From the NCBI GenBank assembly GCA_963793415.1, contig CAWCAC010000002.1, positions 868,001-932,000 of the forward strand: a stretch of 64,000 nucleotides of DNA. The letters are read 5' to 3'. Below are positions 36,735 through 45,319 of this stretch, one piece after another. The translations under genes and the position numbers were made by a program. How positions within the stretch are numbered: position 1 is the first letter of the stretch; the number at the start of each line of letters is the position of its first letter. Source of the stretch: CAXMST01 sp963793415 (lineage in GTDB: Bacteria; Actinomycetota; Thermoleophilia; Solirubrobacterales; 70-9). The notes under the pieces were generated by a model, which was not told the DNA's origin, did not search any database, and saw only the letters and a list, made by a program, of their open reading frames with translations.

Positions 36735-36760
36735 GCCCGCCCGCCGCGCGGCGGGCGGGC
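36735..36760. terminator. Bidirectional terminator hairpin
   Basis: A 13-bp inverted repeat (GCCCGCCCGCCGC/GCGGCGGGCGGGC, no loop) lies between the convergent MBL-fold and bicupin genes. CCTTC on one side and AAAAG on the other are the nearest A/T-rich ends. Confidence 0.7.
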
Positions 36761-36762
36761 CT

Positions 36763-37797
36763 TCAGCGCTCCAGTCGCGTCGGCTCCGGCGACTTGTAGC
36801 GGCCGCTCTCGTAGTAGTCGGAGGGGAGGACGAGGTCGAGCTGTGGCGGCGATGCGAAGCCCCCGACGTGGATGAGTCCATCGCTGCGGTGGCCGTGGGC
36901 GACGCCGCAAGGCGCGAGCAGGCAGTCATTCGCGGAAGCGTCTATCCAGCGGTCGCCCATGAAGAACGCACCCCGCCCCGACCACATGACCAGGCACTCG
37001 TCGGAGACCGGGTGCTTGTGAATGACGTCGGCGACGCCGTCGGGCGCGATCGCGTAGTTGAAGCCCGCCAGGCGGCAGCCGTGGCCCGGCCACAGCACGA
37101 GGCGCATCGGGATCCCGATGCCCGTGAACTCGGCGCCCATCTCAACGTTGAACAGGGCGCCGTTGCGGCGCACGTCTTCGGCCTCGAGGTTCCACGCCCG
37201 GATCTCCGGGTGCGAGTCGCGGTAGCTCAGCTCGCTGTCCGGCGACAGCGGGACGGGGTCGGCGTTGGTCGTCGCCTTGTGGACCGAGTCGAAGTTGATG
37301 ACGCCGAGCTCGACGTTGTAGAGGCCGCGGTCGGCGTAGAGGTCGAATTGGGGCGGCGTGATCTGGGTTACGAGGATGAACGGCGAGGAGTTGCGTGAGG
37401 GGTTGCGGATCTGGGTCTCGACGCCCTCGGGTACGTAGGCGATGTCGCCGGGCTCGAGCTCGACCCACCTCCCGCGCACCAGAAGCTCACCCTTGCCCCG
37501 GAAGCAGAGCAGCGCCTGCTCGGCGAGGTCGTATGCGTAGCGCTCGCTCTCCTCGCCCGGCTCGACGGTGACAACGTGCACCGCCTCGGTCTGGTAGCCG
37601 GTCCCCGGCCAGGCGATCAGGCGGGTCGAGAGCCCGTGGGCCCTGATCTCAGCGCCGTCGGCCAGATTCGCGATCGCGCCACCGGCGACAATCTCACCGG
37701 CGGTTCGATACCGCGCGCGGTACTCGTCCGCAACCTCGGCTCCGCTGTGCCGCGAATCTGCGCCCACCCGGTGACAGTATCGGGAATCGGCAGTCAC
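36763..37797 (-). CDS. Bicupin-domain protein
   Basis: 344 residues with two cupin barrels. The first spans about 60-150 (VTVEPGEESERYAYDLAEQALLC, GDIAYVPEGVETQI). The second spans about 225-325 (GCRLAGFNYAIAPDGVADVIHKHPVSDECLVMWSG, cited by VIHKHPVSDECLVMW). The second barrel's HKHPVSDE cluster could bind a metal. These are features of bicupin dioxygenases or isomerases. The start codon is one of two nearby GTGs. Function is not assignable from context. Confidence 0.72.
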   Translation of the reverse strand: MTADSRYCHRVGADSRHSGAEVADEYRARYRTAGEIVAGGAIANLADGAEIRAHGLSTRLIAWPGTGYQTEAVHVVTVEPGEESERYAYDLAEQALLCFRGKGELLVRGRWVELEPGDIAYVPEGVETQIRNPSRNSSPFILVTQITPPQFDLYADRGLYNVELGVINFDSVHKATTNADPVPLSPDSELSYRDSHPEIRAWNLEAEDVRRNGALFNVEMGAEFTGIGIPMRLVLWPGHGCRLAGFNYAIAPDGVADVIHKHPVSDECLVMWSGRGAFFMGDRWIDASANDCLLAPCGVAHGHRSDGLIHVGGFASPPQLDLVLPSDYYESGRYKSPEPTRLER

Positions 37798-37857
37798 CCC
37801 TGGCTCGTGGCGAGGCCCGACTGACCCTCTGTGGCCGAGTTCCCCCTAGGGCTCTGC

Positions 37858-38451
37858 CTACTCGTTGGGGCCCGAGATCGCGCCGACCCGAAGCGCGACG
37901 ATATTCGCCGAGACAATCCTTGCCGAAGAGCCCGCGTTCTCCTTGCTGCACTGGAGCGACAAGGCCTCGTTGCCGGGGACCGAGAAAAGGCCGCTGAGCG
38001 TGAAGTTCTCGGGTTCGGTGTCCGCCCGGACGATCTGAGATCGGGTCGTCGCGGAGGACGGGCCCCCGATCAGCCGGCGGGTGACGTTGCCGGCGACTGG
38101 GTTCACAGTCTGGGGCTCGACCGAAGAGGTGGCGAAATAGTTGCCCGGAGGGACATTGAGCGTGACCACGGTCGACCCGAACAAACTCGAGCTGAACGAG
38201 TCGAAGTTGACGGAGCCCGTGGCCTGGAACCCGGCCGCGCCGGCGGGCAGCACGCCGGCCGCAAGGTCCTCGGGGCGCAAGCTGCCATCCTTGACCTTCG
38301 CGCTCGTCACGGCGCCACGCTTGATCTGCTTCTTGCCGACGCTGTTCTTGTCGAGCTTGCTTGCGGCGTAGGCACCGCCGCCGAGGAGGACGACGAAGGC
38401 GAGCAGCGTGACCATGACGTTCGCGTATGTGACCTTCGGGCGGATTCGCAT
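37858..38451 (-). CDS. Secreted Thermoleophilia-type protein with KDG linker
   Basis: 197 residues. The N-terminal helix is NVMVTLLAFVVLLGGGAYAA; it is followed by SVGKKQIKRGAVTSAKVKDG and LRPEDLAAG. This arrangement is characteristic of a large family of secreted proteins seen in Solirubrobacterales-like genomes. The C-terminal domain looks like a beta-sandwich with a single Cys in ALSLQCSKENAG. A homologue with the same head lies at 62444-62977. Function unknown, probably cell-surface. Confidence 0.7.
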   Translation of the reverse strand: MRIRPKVTYANVMVTLLAFVVLLGGGAYAASKLDKNSVGKKQIKRGAVTSAKVKDGSLRPEDLAAGVLPAGAAGFQATGSVNFDSFSSSLFGSTVVTLNVPPGNYFATSSVEPQTVNPVAGNVTRRLIGGPSSATTRSQIVRADTEPENFTLSGLFSVPGNEALSLQCSKENAGSSARIVSANIVALRVGAISGPNE

Positions 38452-38461
38452 CGGTTGCGGC

Positions 38462-38815
38462 TCAGTCCACGAAGAACGCGGCCGACTTGCCGCGCCTGCA
38501 GACCCCGGCGGGGGTCACCTTCTTGGCGGCCACGACCTTGTAGAAGCCATCGGGGATGGGCTGGGCGGGATCGAGCGTCCAGGTGCCGTCGCCGTTGCTG
38601 GCCACCGCGCTCTCGTAGGGCGAGTAGCCAGCCGTCCCGTCAGGGTCTCGGAGGACCTCGAGCTGGCGGGCTCGGCAGGCTCGCTTTCGCGTCTTCACCA
38701 GTCCGTAGAAGTAGTCGGCGGTCCCTCCCGGCGAGATGTGGACCGTGACCTTCGTGGGAATGCGGCTCGCAGCCGGGGCGGCGGGTCCGGCGGCGGCAAC
38801 TAGCCTACGACGCAC
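38462..38815 (-). CDS. Small secreted hypothetical protein
   Basis: About 117 residues from a GTG at 38815; the frame is open further upstream but that part overlaps the divergent glycosyltransferase's leader. A short Ala-rich head (LVAAAGPAAPAAS) precedes VTVHISPGGTADYFYGLVKT, a Lys/Arg/Cys segment (KRACRARQLEVL) and a C-terminal VTPAGVCRRGKSAAFFVD. The Cys residues could form one disulfide. The sequence resembles the beta-strand domains found after C-terminal propeller proteins. Start and export are uncertain. Confidence 0.5.
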   Translation of the reverse strand: MRRRLVAAAGPAAPAASRIPTKVTVHISPGGTADYFYGLVKTRKRACRARQLEVLRDPDGTAGYSPYESAVASNGDGTWTLDPAQPIPDGFYKVVAAKKVTPAGVCRRGKSAAFFVD

Positions 38816-38917
38816 AGGGTCGAAACGGGCTCCTGAGGGGCCGGAGCGAGGCGTTCGTCGACCCGAATGCGGCAAACCACTTAACCGTGACCGAGCCTCA
38901 CGTGTCATAAACGGTGT

Positions 38918-40159
38918 GTGGCCATCTCGGTATCCAAGTACTGGCGCACGCCGGCCGCGCACTCGCCGGAGGGCGAGGCGAGACGCCGCCGGAGCGCGGC
39001 CCCGGAGCGCTGGTTCGTGGTCGGCGATCCGTGCGAGGACTCCTTCCAGGCCGCAAGCCGTACCTGCGAGGCGAAGATCGCCGGGGTGCTCTCCGTCGAG
39101 GAGGCTTCTGCCAGCCATCGCGACGAGGGCGAGAAGCGGCTGGCGCTGCTCGCTCGCCTTCAGCACTCCGGCGTCGACCGCGTCGTCCTCACGCCGGGAG
39201 CAGCGCTTGACACCCAGGCCCGCCCGATGATCTGGACGCTCCGCTCACTCGGCGCGCGGATGGCGGTGGCACCCGACGGGCTCGGCGCCGACGAGGGGCG
39301 ATGGGTACACCCGCACCGGGTCTGCGGGATGGAGCTGTTCGAGGTCGGTGGCCGCACCTACGCCGGCAACCTGCGGATCCCGGGAATCGAGGAGCCGCGG
39401 GTGAGCGTCGTCTTCACGACCCTGAACGAGGCCGAGAACGTCGGTCCGGTCCTCGGCCGGCTCCCGCACGACATCTACGAGGTCGTGCTCGTCGACGGAA
39501 GCTCGAAGGACGGCACGATCGAAGCCGCCAAGGCCGCCCGTCCGGACATCCGCACCTACACCCAGTTCGGCCGCGGCAAGGGCGACGCCCTGCGCGCCGG
39601 GTTCGCGGCGGCGACCGGCGACATCATCGTCGCCCTCGACGCAGACGGCTCGACCCTGCCGGAGGAGATCCCGCTGTTCATCTCGGGACTCATGGCCGGC
39701 GCCGACTTCGTCAAGGCATCGCGAACTCTGGCCGGGGGCGGCAGCGACGACCTGACGACGGTCCGCAGGCTCGGTAATCGGGGTCTGACGACCACCTTCA
39801 ACCTCCTCTACGGGACCCACTACACGGACCTCTGCTACGGGTTCAACGCGTTCTGGCGCAGCACGCTGGCCGACCTTTCGCCGTCGGCGCCAGGCTTCGA
39901 GATCGAGGCCGCCATGCACGCCCGCGCGGCCCTCTGCGGTCTGCGCGTGAGCGAGATCCCGAGCTTCGAGCATTCGCGGCTCTCGGGCGCCGGCGCGCTC
40001 GTCCCGACGCGCGACGGCATCCGCATCCTGCGAACGATCCTCGGGTTCCGCGGCGCTTCGGTCCGCGATCCATTCACGATCCCGTTCGACCGCATTGGCG
40101 CAGCGCGTTGGTTTGAGGAGGCGGCGGGCACCGCGGCGCTGCCCCTCGAAGCGCCGTGA
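38918..40159 (+). CDS. Glycosyltransferase family 2 (DPM1-like) with N-terminal extension
   Basis: 413 residues from a GTG at 38918. The first 140 residues form an extra domain not typical of GT2 (GVDRVVLTPGAALD, WVHPHRVCGMELF). The catalytic GT2 domain begins at VSVVFTTLNEAENVGPVLGR, with VLVDGSSKDGT (first Asp) and IIVALDADGSTLPEEI (DxD). LCYGFNAFWRSTL follows. The fold matches polyprenyl-phosphate sugar transferases. The stop overlaps the next GT2 start by four bases (GTGA). It is the first gene of the exopolysaccharide block. Confidence 0.85.
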   Translation: MAISVSKYWRTPAAHSPEGEARRRRSAAPERWFVVGDPCEDSFQAASRTCEAKIAGVLSVEEASASHRDEGEKRLALLARLQHSGVDRVVLTPGAALDTQARPMIWTLRSLGARMAVAPDGLGADEGRWVHPHRVCGMELFEVGGRTYAGNLRIPGIEEPRVSVVFTTLNEAENVGPVLGRLPHDIYEVVLVDGSSKDGTIEAAKAARPDIRTYTQFGRGKGDALRAGFAAATGDIIVALDADGSTLPEEIPLFISGLMAGADFVKASRTLAGGGSDDLTTVRRLGNRGLTTTFNLLYGTHYTDLCYGFNAFWRSTLADLSPSAPGFEIEAAMHARAALCGLRVSEIPSFEHSRLSGAGALVPTRDGIRILRTILGFRGASVRDPFTIPFDRIGAARWFEEAAGTAALPLEAP

Positions 40160-41106
40160 CCTGGACCGCATCCGTCGTCATCTGCGCCTATACCGGCGAA
40201 CGCTGGGACGAGCTCCTGCGGGCGGTCGCCTCGGCGCGGGCCCAGACGACGCCCCCGGCCGAGGTGATCGTCGTGATCGACCACGCGCCGGAACTCCTAG
40301 AGCGTGCCCGGGCCGGGATCGAGGGCGTGACGGTGATCCCGAACGAGCGGGCGAGCGGCCTGTCCGGCGCACGCGACGCCGGCGCGGATGTCGCGACCGG
40401 CTCGATCGTCGCCTTTCTCGACGACGACGCCGCGGCCGACCCCCACTGGCTCGAGCACCTGACCGCCGCCTTCACCGACAGCGGCGTGCTCGGGGCCGGC
40501 GGGCGGATCGAGCCGAACTGGCTCGGCGCCGAGCCCGACTGGTTCCCGCCCGAGTTTCTCTGGGTCGTCGGCTGCACCTACGCCGGCATGCCCGAGCACG
40601 GCGGCACGATCCGCAATCCGATCGGCGCCAACATGGCAGTGCGCGCCGACGCGCTGCGCGAGATCGGCGGCTTTCGCGAGGGAGTGGGCGCCAGCCACAA
40701 CGATCCCTCCGCCGGCGGTACACAGGGCACCGACGAGACCGAGCTCGCGATTCGCGCCTCTCAGCGCTGGCCGGAGCGGCGCTGGGTCTACGCACCGGGC
40801 GCACTCGTCCGTCACGACGTGTCCGGCTCGCGATCCCACTGGGGCTACTTCGTCGCCCGCTGCCGCGACGAAGGTCGCGCGAAGGCGCGGCTCGCGCAGC
40901 TTCGCGGCAGCAGCGATGCGCTCGCGTCGGAACGCGAGTACGTACAGCGCACACTTCCGGTAGCCGTCGTGCGGGGCGTCAGCGAGGCGATCCGGACGCG
41001 TCGCCCGGACGGCCTGCTGCGGGCGGCGGCTGTGATCTCGGGCCTGGCCGCAACAGCCTCCTCCTACCTGATCGAGCTGTTGAAGATCCGCATGCGCCGG
41101 GGTTGA
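40156..41106 (+). CDS. Glycosyltransferase family 2
   Basis: 316 residues from a GTG at 40156, overlapping the preceding stop. The GT-A core has ASVVICAYTGERWDELL, VIVVIDHAPELL, GLSGARDAGADVATGSIVAF and the metal-binding LDDDAAADPHW. A later acidic residue is in GTDETELAIR. It should add a sugar to a lipid-linked or growing glycan. No TM helix is evident apart from a hydrophobic C-terminal segment. Coupled to the gene upstream. Confidence 0.87.
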   Translation: MTWTASVVICAYTGERWDELLRAVASARAQTTPPAEVIVVIDHAPELLERARAGIEGVTVIPNERASGLSGARDAGADVATGSIVAFLDDDAAADPHWLEHLTAAFTDSGVLGAGGRIEPNWLGAEPDWFPPEFLWVVGCTYAGMPEHGGTIRNPIGANMAVRADALREIGGFREGVGASHNDPSAGGTQGTDETELAIRASQRWPERRWVYAPGALVRHDVSGSRSHWGYFVARCRDEGRAKARLAQLRGSSDALASEREYVQRTLPVAVVRGVSEAIRTRRPDGLLRAAAVISGLAATASSYLIELLKIRMRRG

Positions 41107-41213
41107 AGCCCGCGCGGGCTTCCCAGCCGAGGCTCCGGAGTTACCCGCAGGATCCTCGAATTAGGTGCCGGAACGGCCCACGAGGGTCTAAAACACCTTC
41201 AAGTACAGGAACG

Positions 41214-42182
41214 ATGGCTCCCCTCCTCAGGCACATCTGCGGCCTCGGCGTGCTCGCGATTCTCGCGTGCGCGGTCGCCATGCCGTCGAGCGCGCAGGCC
41301 CACTCGGTCGCATTCGGCGCCTACAGTCCGGGCGCCAACAACGAGCCTGCCAAGCTCGACGCGCTGAGCCGCGAGGCCGGCCGCGATCCGGCGATCATCC
41401 ACTGGTACCGCGACTGGAACGACAAACTGATCTACACCTCTGAGCTCGCCAACGTCGAAGATCACGGCGCCGTCCCGCTGATCAGCTGGGAGCCTCATGG
41501 CCGGCCGCTGCGCGCGATAGCCAGCGGCAGCTACGACGCGTTCATCCGGACCTCCGCCCGCGACGCGGCCGCCTGGGGAAAGCCGATCCTGCTGCGCTTC
41601 GCACACGAGATGAACGGCGACTGGTACCCCTGGGGGACCGACGGCAACTCGGCCCGCACCTACAAGCGCGCCTGGCGCCACATCGTCTCCGTGTTCCGCA
41701 GCGAGGGCGCTGACAACGTCCGCTTCGTCTGGTCACCGAACGTCAAAGACGGCGGTGAGTTCCCATTCGCGCGCCTGTTCCCGGGCGATCGCTGGGTCGA
41801 CTGGGTCGCCCTCGACGGCTACAACTTCGGCGCCGAGCACGGGAGCTGGCAGTCGTTCCCCGAGGTCTTCCGCAGCTCCTACCGGTCGCTGAAGAAGCTG
41901 ACCCGCAAGCCGATGATGATCGCCGAGGTCTCCTCGAACGAGGCGGGCGGCAACAAGGCCACGTGGACCACGCGGGCGCTCAGCTGCCAGCTCCCGAAGC
42001 TGTTCCCGAGGATCCGCGCGCTGGTCTGGTTCGATCGCGCCTACGGCGGCGTCGACTGGCGCATCGACAGCTCCTCCGCCGCGCGCACCGCTTTCCGCAG
42101 GGCGATCGGCTGGCACCAGTTCAGCCTCGGCTCCGAAGAACTGCTCGCCGGCAACTGGGAAGCGCCCGAGCCGCGCTGCTGA
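41214..42182 (+). CDS. Secreted GH26-like glycoside hydrolase (copy 1)
   Basis: 322 residues from the ATG at 41214 with a clear signal peptide (LGVLAILACAVAMPSSAQAH). The catalytic acid/base region is RFAHEMNGDWYPWG (Glu132) and the likely nucleophile is Glu238 (MMIAEVSSNE). Both positions match the clan GH-A family GH26 (mannanases and related). A start further upstream is possible in frame, but the signal peptide fixes this one. The product should trim or degrade a beta-glycan outside the cell. Its 3' end lies one base from the convergent paralogue. Confidence 0.85.
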   Translation: MAPLLRHICGLGVLAILACAVAMPSSAQAHSVAFGAYSPGANNEPAKLDALSREAGRDPAIIHWYRDWNDKLIYTSELANVEDHGAVPLISWEPHGRPLRAIASGSYDAFIRTSARDAAAWGKPILLRFAHEMNGDWYPWGTDGNSARTYKRAWRHIVSVFRSEGADNVRFVWSPNVKDGGEFPFARLFPGDRWVDWVALDGYNFGAEHGSWQSFPEVFRSSYRSLKKLTRKPMMIAEVSSNEAGGNKATWTTRALSCQLPKLFPRIRALVWFDRAYGGVDWRIDSSSAARTAFRRAIGWHQFSLGSEELLAGNWEAPEPRC

Positions 42183-42183
42183 G

Positions 42184-43350
42184 CTAGCCGCGCCGCGCCT
42201 GGTGCGCCCGGCGCAGGAAGAGGCCGCCCGCCACCGCCACGGCGACGAGGAGCCCGGCGAGGACGACCCAGACCTCCTTGCCGCGGAGCTCCTCCCGGAT
42301 GCGCTCGGCCAGCGACGGCTGGCCGAACCCACCGCTGGGGATGGTGATCTCCACTTGCTCGGCACCCTGGGAGGTGCCGCCTCCTCCCTGCCGCTCGGCC
42401 GCCGCGAGCATCCCCTCTCCGTCGACCCGGTAGTAGGGAGCGTCGATCGCCGTCCGGTAGGCGTCGAGCGCGGCGGGCGGGCTCCCGAGCCTGAAGTCGG
42501 CCCGGTCGGCGAAGGTGTCGTCGTAGTAGACGATCGCCCGCACGCGCCAAAAGCGGGGCAGCTCGGCCCCGTAGGTGCTGGTGATCCAGGCGGCCTTGTC
42601 GCCGGGCTCGTCGTTGGAGCCCGTCTCGCCGATCAGGACCGGCGCGTCGGTCAGCGCCGTCAGCTTCTCGTAGGTGGCCCCAAAGATCTCGCTGAACGAC
42701 CGCCAGCCCCAGTCGCCGCCCCAGTTGAAGCCGTCGAGCCCGGCCCAGTCGACCCAGTGGTCGCCCGGGTAGTAGGGCGCGATCGGCCCGGTGCTCCCGT
42801 CCTCGGCGTTCGGGGACCAGACGAAGCGCACGTTGTCGGCGCCCTCGTCGCGGAAGATCGAGACGACGTGGCGCCAGGCCCGGATGTAGTCTGCCGGGTC
42901 GTTCTCACCCGCGCCCCAGGGATACCACTCGCCGTTCATTTCGTGTGCGAAGCGCAGCAGGATCGGCTTGCCCCACCCGGCCGCCGCCCGGGCCGACTCG
43001 CGCAGGTAGGCGTCGTGGGCGCCGGCGGCGATGCCTTCGAGGCCGAAGCCGGTGCCGTCGCTTCGCCACGGCTCCCAGCTGATCAGCGGAACGGTGCCGC
43101 GCTCGTCGACCCGGCGCAGGTTCGACTCATAAATCAGCGGGTCGCCCCAGTACGTGTACCAGGAGAGGACTGCCGGCTCGCGGCCGGCCTGCTTGACGTA
43201 GCGGTCGAGGCCGGTGAGCTCGGCGGGCGCGCCGGGGACGTGGACGCCGATCCCGGTCTTCGGCTCCGCCGGCGCCTCGGCCACGGTCACGAAGAGGACG
43301 ATCGCCGTTGCGAGCGCGATCGTCATGTGGAGTCGCCCACGCGCGCTCAT
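42184..43350 (-). CDS. GH26-like glycoside hydrolase with C-terminal anchor (copy 2)
   Basis: 388 residues from the ATG at 43350, which overlaps the DUF1616 stop (ATGA); an ATG 15 bases earlier is also possible. The signal peptide is MTIALATAIVLFVTVAEA. The acid/base is Glu137 in RFAHEMNGEWYPWG and the nucleophile is Glu242 in VLIGETGSNDE. A C-terminal TM helix (WVVLAGLLVAVAVAGGLFL) followed by RRAHQARRG anchors it. It is paralogous to copy 1 but membrane-anchored, which suggests a division between released and tethered processing of the same polymer. Confidence 0.85.
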   Translation of the reverse strand: MSARGRLHMTIALATAIVLFVTVAEAPAEPKTGIGVHVPGAPAELTGLDRYVKQAGREPAVLSWYTYWGDPLIYESNLRRVDERGTVPLISWEPWRSDGTGFGLEGIAAGAHDAYLRESARAAAGWGKPILLRFAHEMNGEWYPWGAGENDPADYIRAWRHVVSIFRDEGADNVRFVWSPNAEDGSTGPIAPYYPGDHWVDWAGLDGFNWGGDWGWRSFSEIFGATYEKLTALTDAPVLIGETGSNDEPGDKAAWITSTYGAELPRFWRVRAIVYYDDTFADRADFRLGSPPAALDAYRTAIDAPYYRVDGEGMLAAAERQGGGGTSQGAEQVEITIPSGGFGQPSLAERIREELRGKEVWVVLAGLLVAVAVAGGLFLRRAHQARRG

Positions 43351-44060
43351 CCTGAAGGCAGCCATGCGTCGACCACACGGTAGGGCCCGGGGTCCTCGCC
43401 CCGCCAGAGCTTTGCGACCACGTGCTTGTTGCGGGCCCCGCGGTCGACTCCGATCGAATCGGTGAACGTCTTCCCCGCCCCGAGCTCGAGGTCGCGGTCG
43501 AGGCGCAGCCGGGCCGCAGTCCTGATCTGGAGCCGATAGTCCTCGGTCGTCCCCTCGAGGTTGCGGACGCCGACCTCGAGGGTGGCGCTCTGCTCCTCCT
43601 TCGGGATCAGCCAAAGCTGGGTGAAGGTGTTCTCGTCGTCGATCTGCGCGGCGCTCGAATGCGAGAAGGCGATCGCGCCGATCGCGATCGCAAGCGCAAG
43701 CGCGCCAACCGCCAGCGCGACGAGTAGGCGACCGGGCGAGCCGCCGGGCTTGCCGGCATCCACCCCCGCCGCGTCCGTGACCTCGACCCGGCCCCCCTGG
43801 CGCTGCAGCCGGGCCCGGACGAGCATCGCGATCGCCGCCGCGAGGTCGACGACCAGCAGCCCGGCGATCCACGCCTGCTCGTCGGCCTCGACTCTCGCCG
43901 AGAGCACGAGCCCGAGCAGGACCAGCGTCGCGACGGCGGTCGCGATCGCGACACCGGCCGCGAGCGCCGGATCACGACGGTCGCAGGTGAAGGCGATCGC
44001 CGCCGCGGCGACCGGGGCAAGCAGCGCGAGCAGGCCGAGGGTGCGGAGCGCCTCGATCAC
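43347..44060 (-). CDS. DUF1616 membrane protein
   Basis: 237 residues. Three hydrophobic helices are at about 5-25, 33-55 and 65-85, and a fourth precedes the extracytoplasmic domain (VALAVGALALAIAIGAIAF). The domain contains FTQLWLIPKEEQSATLEVGVRNLEG and DYRLQIRT (cited in part), the DUF1616 pattern of archaea and actinobacteria. The C-terminal ends YRVVDAWLPSG. It overlaps both neighbours by four bases in a tight operon with GT4 upstream and GH26 downstream. Function unknown, probably surface glycan assembly or export. Confidence 0.78.
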   Translation of the reverse strand: MIEALRTLGLLALLAPVAAAAIAFTCDRRDPALAAGVAIATAVATLVLLGLVLSARVEADEQAWIAGLLVVDLAAAIAMLVRARLQRQGGRVEVTDAAGVDAGKPGGSPGRLLVALAVGALALAIAIGAIAFSHSSAAQIDDENTFTQLWLIPKEEQSATLEVGVRNLEGTTEDYRLQIRTAARLRLDRDLELGAGKTFTDSIGVDRGARNKHVVAKLWRGEDPGPYRVVDAWLPSG

Positions 44061-45319
44061 TGCTTCCCCTCCCCGCCGGTGACAGCGTCGTAGAGAGCCT
44101 CGATCCGGGCCAGCGACTGCTCGGCGCCGAGTTCTGCCGCCCGCTCCCGCGCCGCGGCTCCGAGCCGCTCGCGCAGCTCTGGGTTGGCAATTAACCGCTC
44201 CATCGCCGCCGCGATCGCTTCGACGCTCTCCGAGCGCACGAGCAGGCCGTCGACGCCGTCGGTGATGAGCTCGGCCGGGCCGCCGCGGTCGGCCGCGATC
44301 ACGGCGCGGCCGCAGCTCATCGCCTCGTGCACGACCTGGCCGAAGGTCTCGGCGACGATCGACGGGAAAATCCCGAACAGGGCCCGCTCCCAGGCGGCCA
44401 TGACGGTCCCGTGCGGAACCGACTCGAGCACCGTGACGCTCGCGGGCAGCTCGGGGGTGTCGCTCTCGGGCGTCCCGATCATCACCAGCGGCGGCGGGTC
44501 GATGAGCGCGGCATGGGCCGTGGCCAGGTTCTCGATCCCCTTCGCCCGGCGCAGTGCGCCGACGTAGAGGATGAACGGCTGGTCCGGAAGCCGGGCGAGG
44601 ATCTCGGGGTCGGGTGGGTCGTCGGCGGCCGGATCGCGGAACGAGGGCGCGACGACCTCGAATGGCGGCCCGGCGGGGAACGGCGCCCGGCCGTCGAGCA
44701 GGTGCCGGCGGGCGACCAAGGCAGCCCCGGTGCCGCCAAAGTGGGCGCCTGAGAGGCAGCCGGCGAGCCGTTTACGACCGGCCTGGACTGAGGCTGCCGC
44801 GACCGTGCCCTTGGCGTTCCCGTAGTAGGCGCGGGCGCACTCGCGACACTTGGCCGGGGCCGGGCCCGAGCAGGGCTGCTCGCCGTGCCAGAGCAGCGTC
44901 CGCAGGGCGCAGAAGTTGCCGAAGTCGCGGATCGAGAGGACGAGGGGCACGCCACTGCCGCGCATCGCCGCCGCGCAGGAGTAGCTGATCCAGCCGTAGG
45001 TGTGGACGACATCGGGCCGGAAGCTGCGCAGCAGGCGCCGGAAGCGCAGCGTCGCCTCCGGGTCGGGGAAGGGCGGAGGGTTGTGCTTGTGCGGGTCGGC
45101 GGAGATGAACGGGATCCGGGACGTGAGGTCGCGCAGGCGGTGCACCTCGACGCCGTCCCGAACCTCGTGGACCGGCGAGCCCGGCTGCCAGGCCGTCGCG
45201 ACCGCGACCTCGTGGCCGCGCCTCAGGAGCGCGACCGCGAGGAAGTGGACGGCTTGATTGGCGCCGCCGATCACAGGCGGATAGGCGTCGGTGACGAGCA
45301 GGATCCGGCGCGCGCTCAT
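44057..45319 (-). CDS. Glycosyltransferase family 4
   Basis: 420 residues. The N-terminal strand is RILLVTDAYPPVIGGANQAV. The C-terminal donor domain has LYVGALRRAKGIENL, then ESVPHGTVMAAWERALFGIFPSI, then E-x7-E-like AETFGQVVHEAMSCGRAVIA. The insert with Cys residues (CSGPAPAKCRECARAYYG) is a feature seen in some actinobacterial GT4 proteins and may bind zinc. It overlaps the multi-TM gene upstream and DUF1616 downstream by four bases each. Confidence 0.88.
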   Translation of the reverse strand: MSARRILLVTDAYPPVIGGANQAVHFLAVALLRRGHEVAVATAWQPGSPVHEVRDGVEVHRLRDLTSRIPFISADPHKHNPPPFPDPEATLRFRRLLRSFRPDVVHTYGWISYSCAAAMRGSGVPLVLSIRDFGNFCALRTLLWHGEQPCSGPAPAKCRECARAYYGNAKGTVAAASVQAGRKRLAGCLSGAHFGGTGAALVARRHLLDGRAPFPAGPPFEVVAPSFRDPAADDPPDPEILARLPDQPFILYVGALRRAKGIENLATAHAALIDPPPLVMIGTPESDTPELPASVTVLESVPHGTVMAAWERALFGIFPSIVAETFGQVVHEAMSCGRAVIAADRGGPAELITDGVDGLLVRSESVEAIAAAMERLIANPELRERLGAAARERAAELGAEQSLARIEALYDAVTGGEGKQ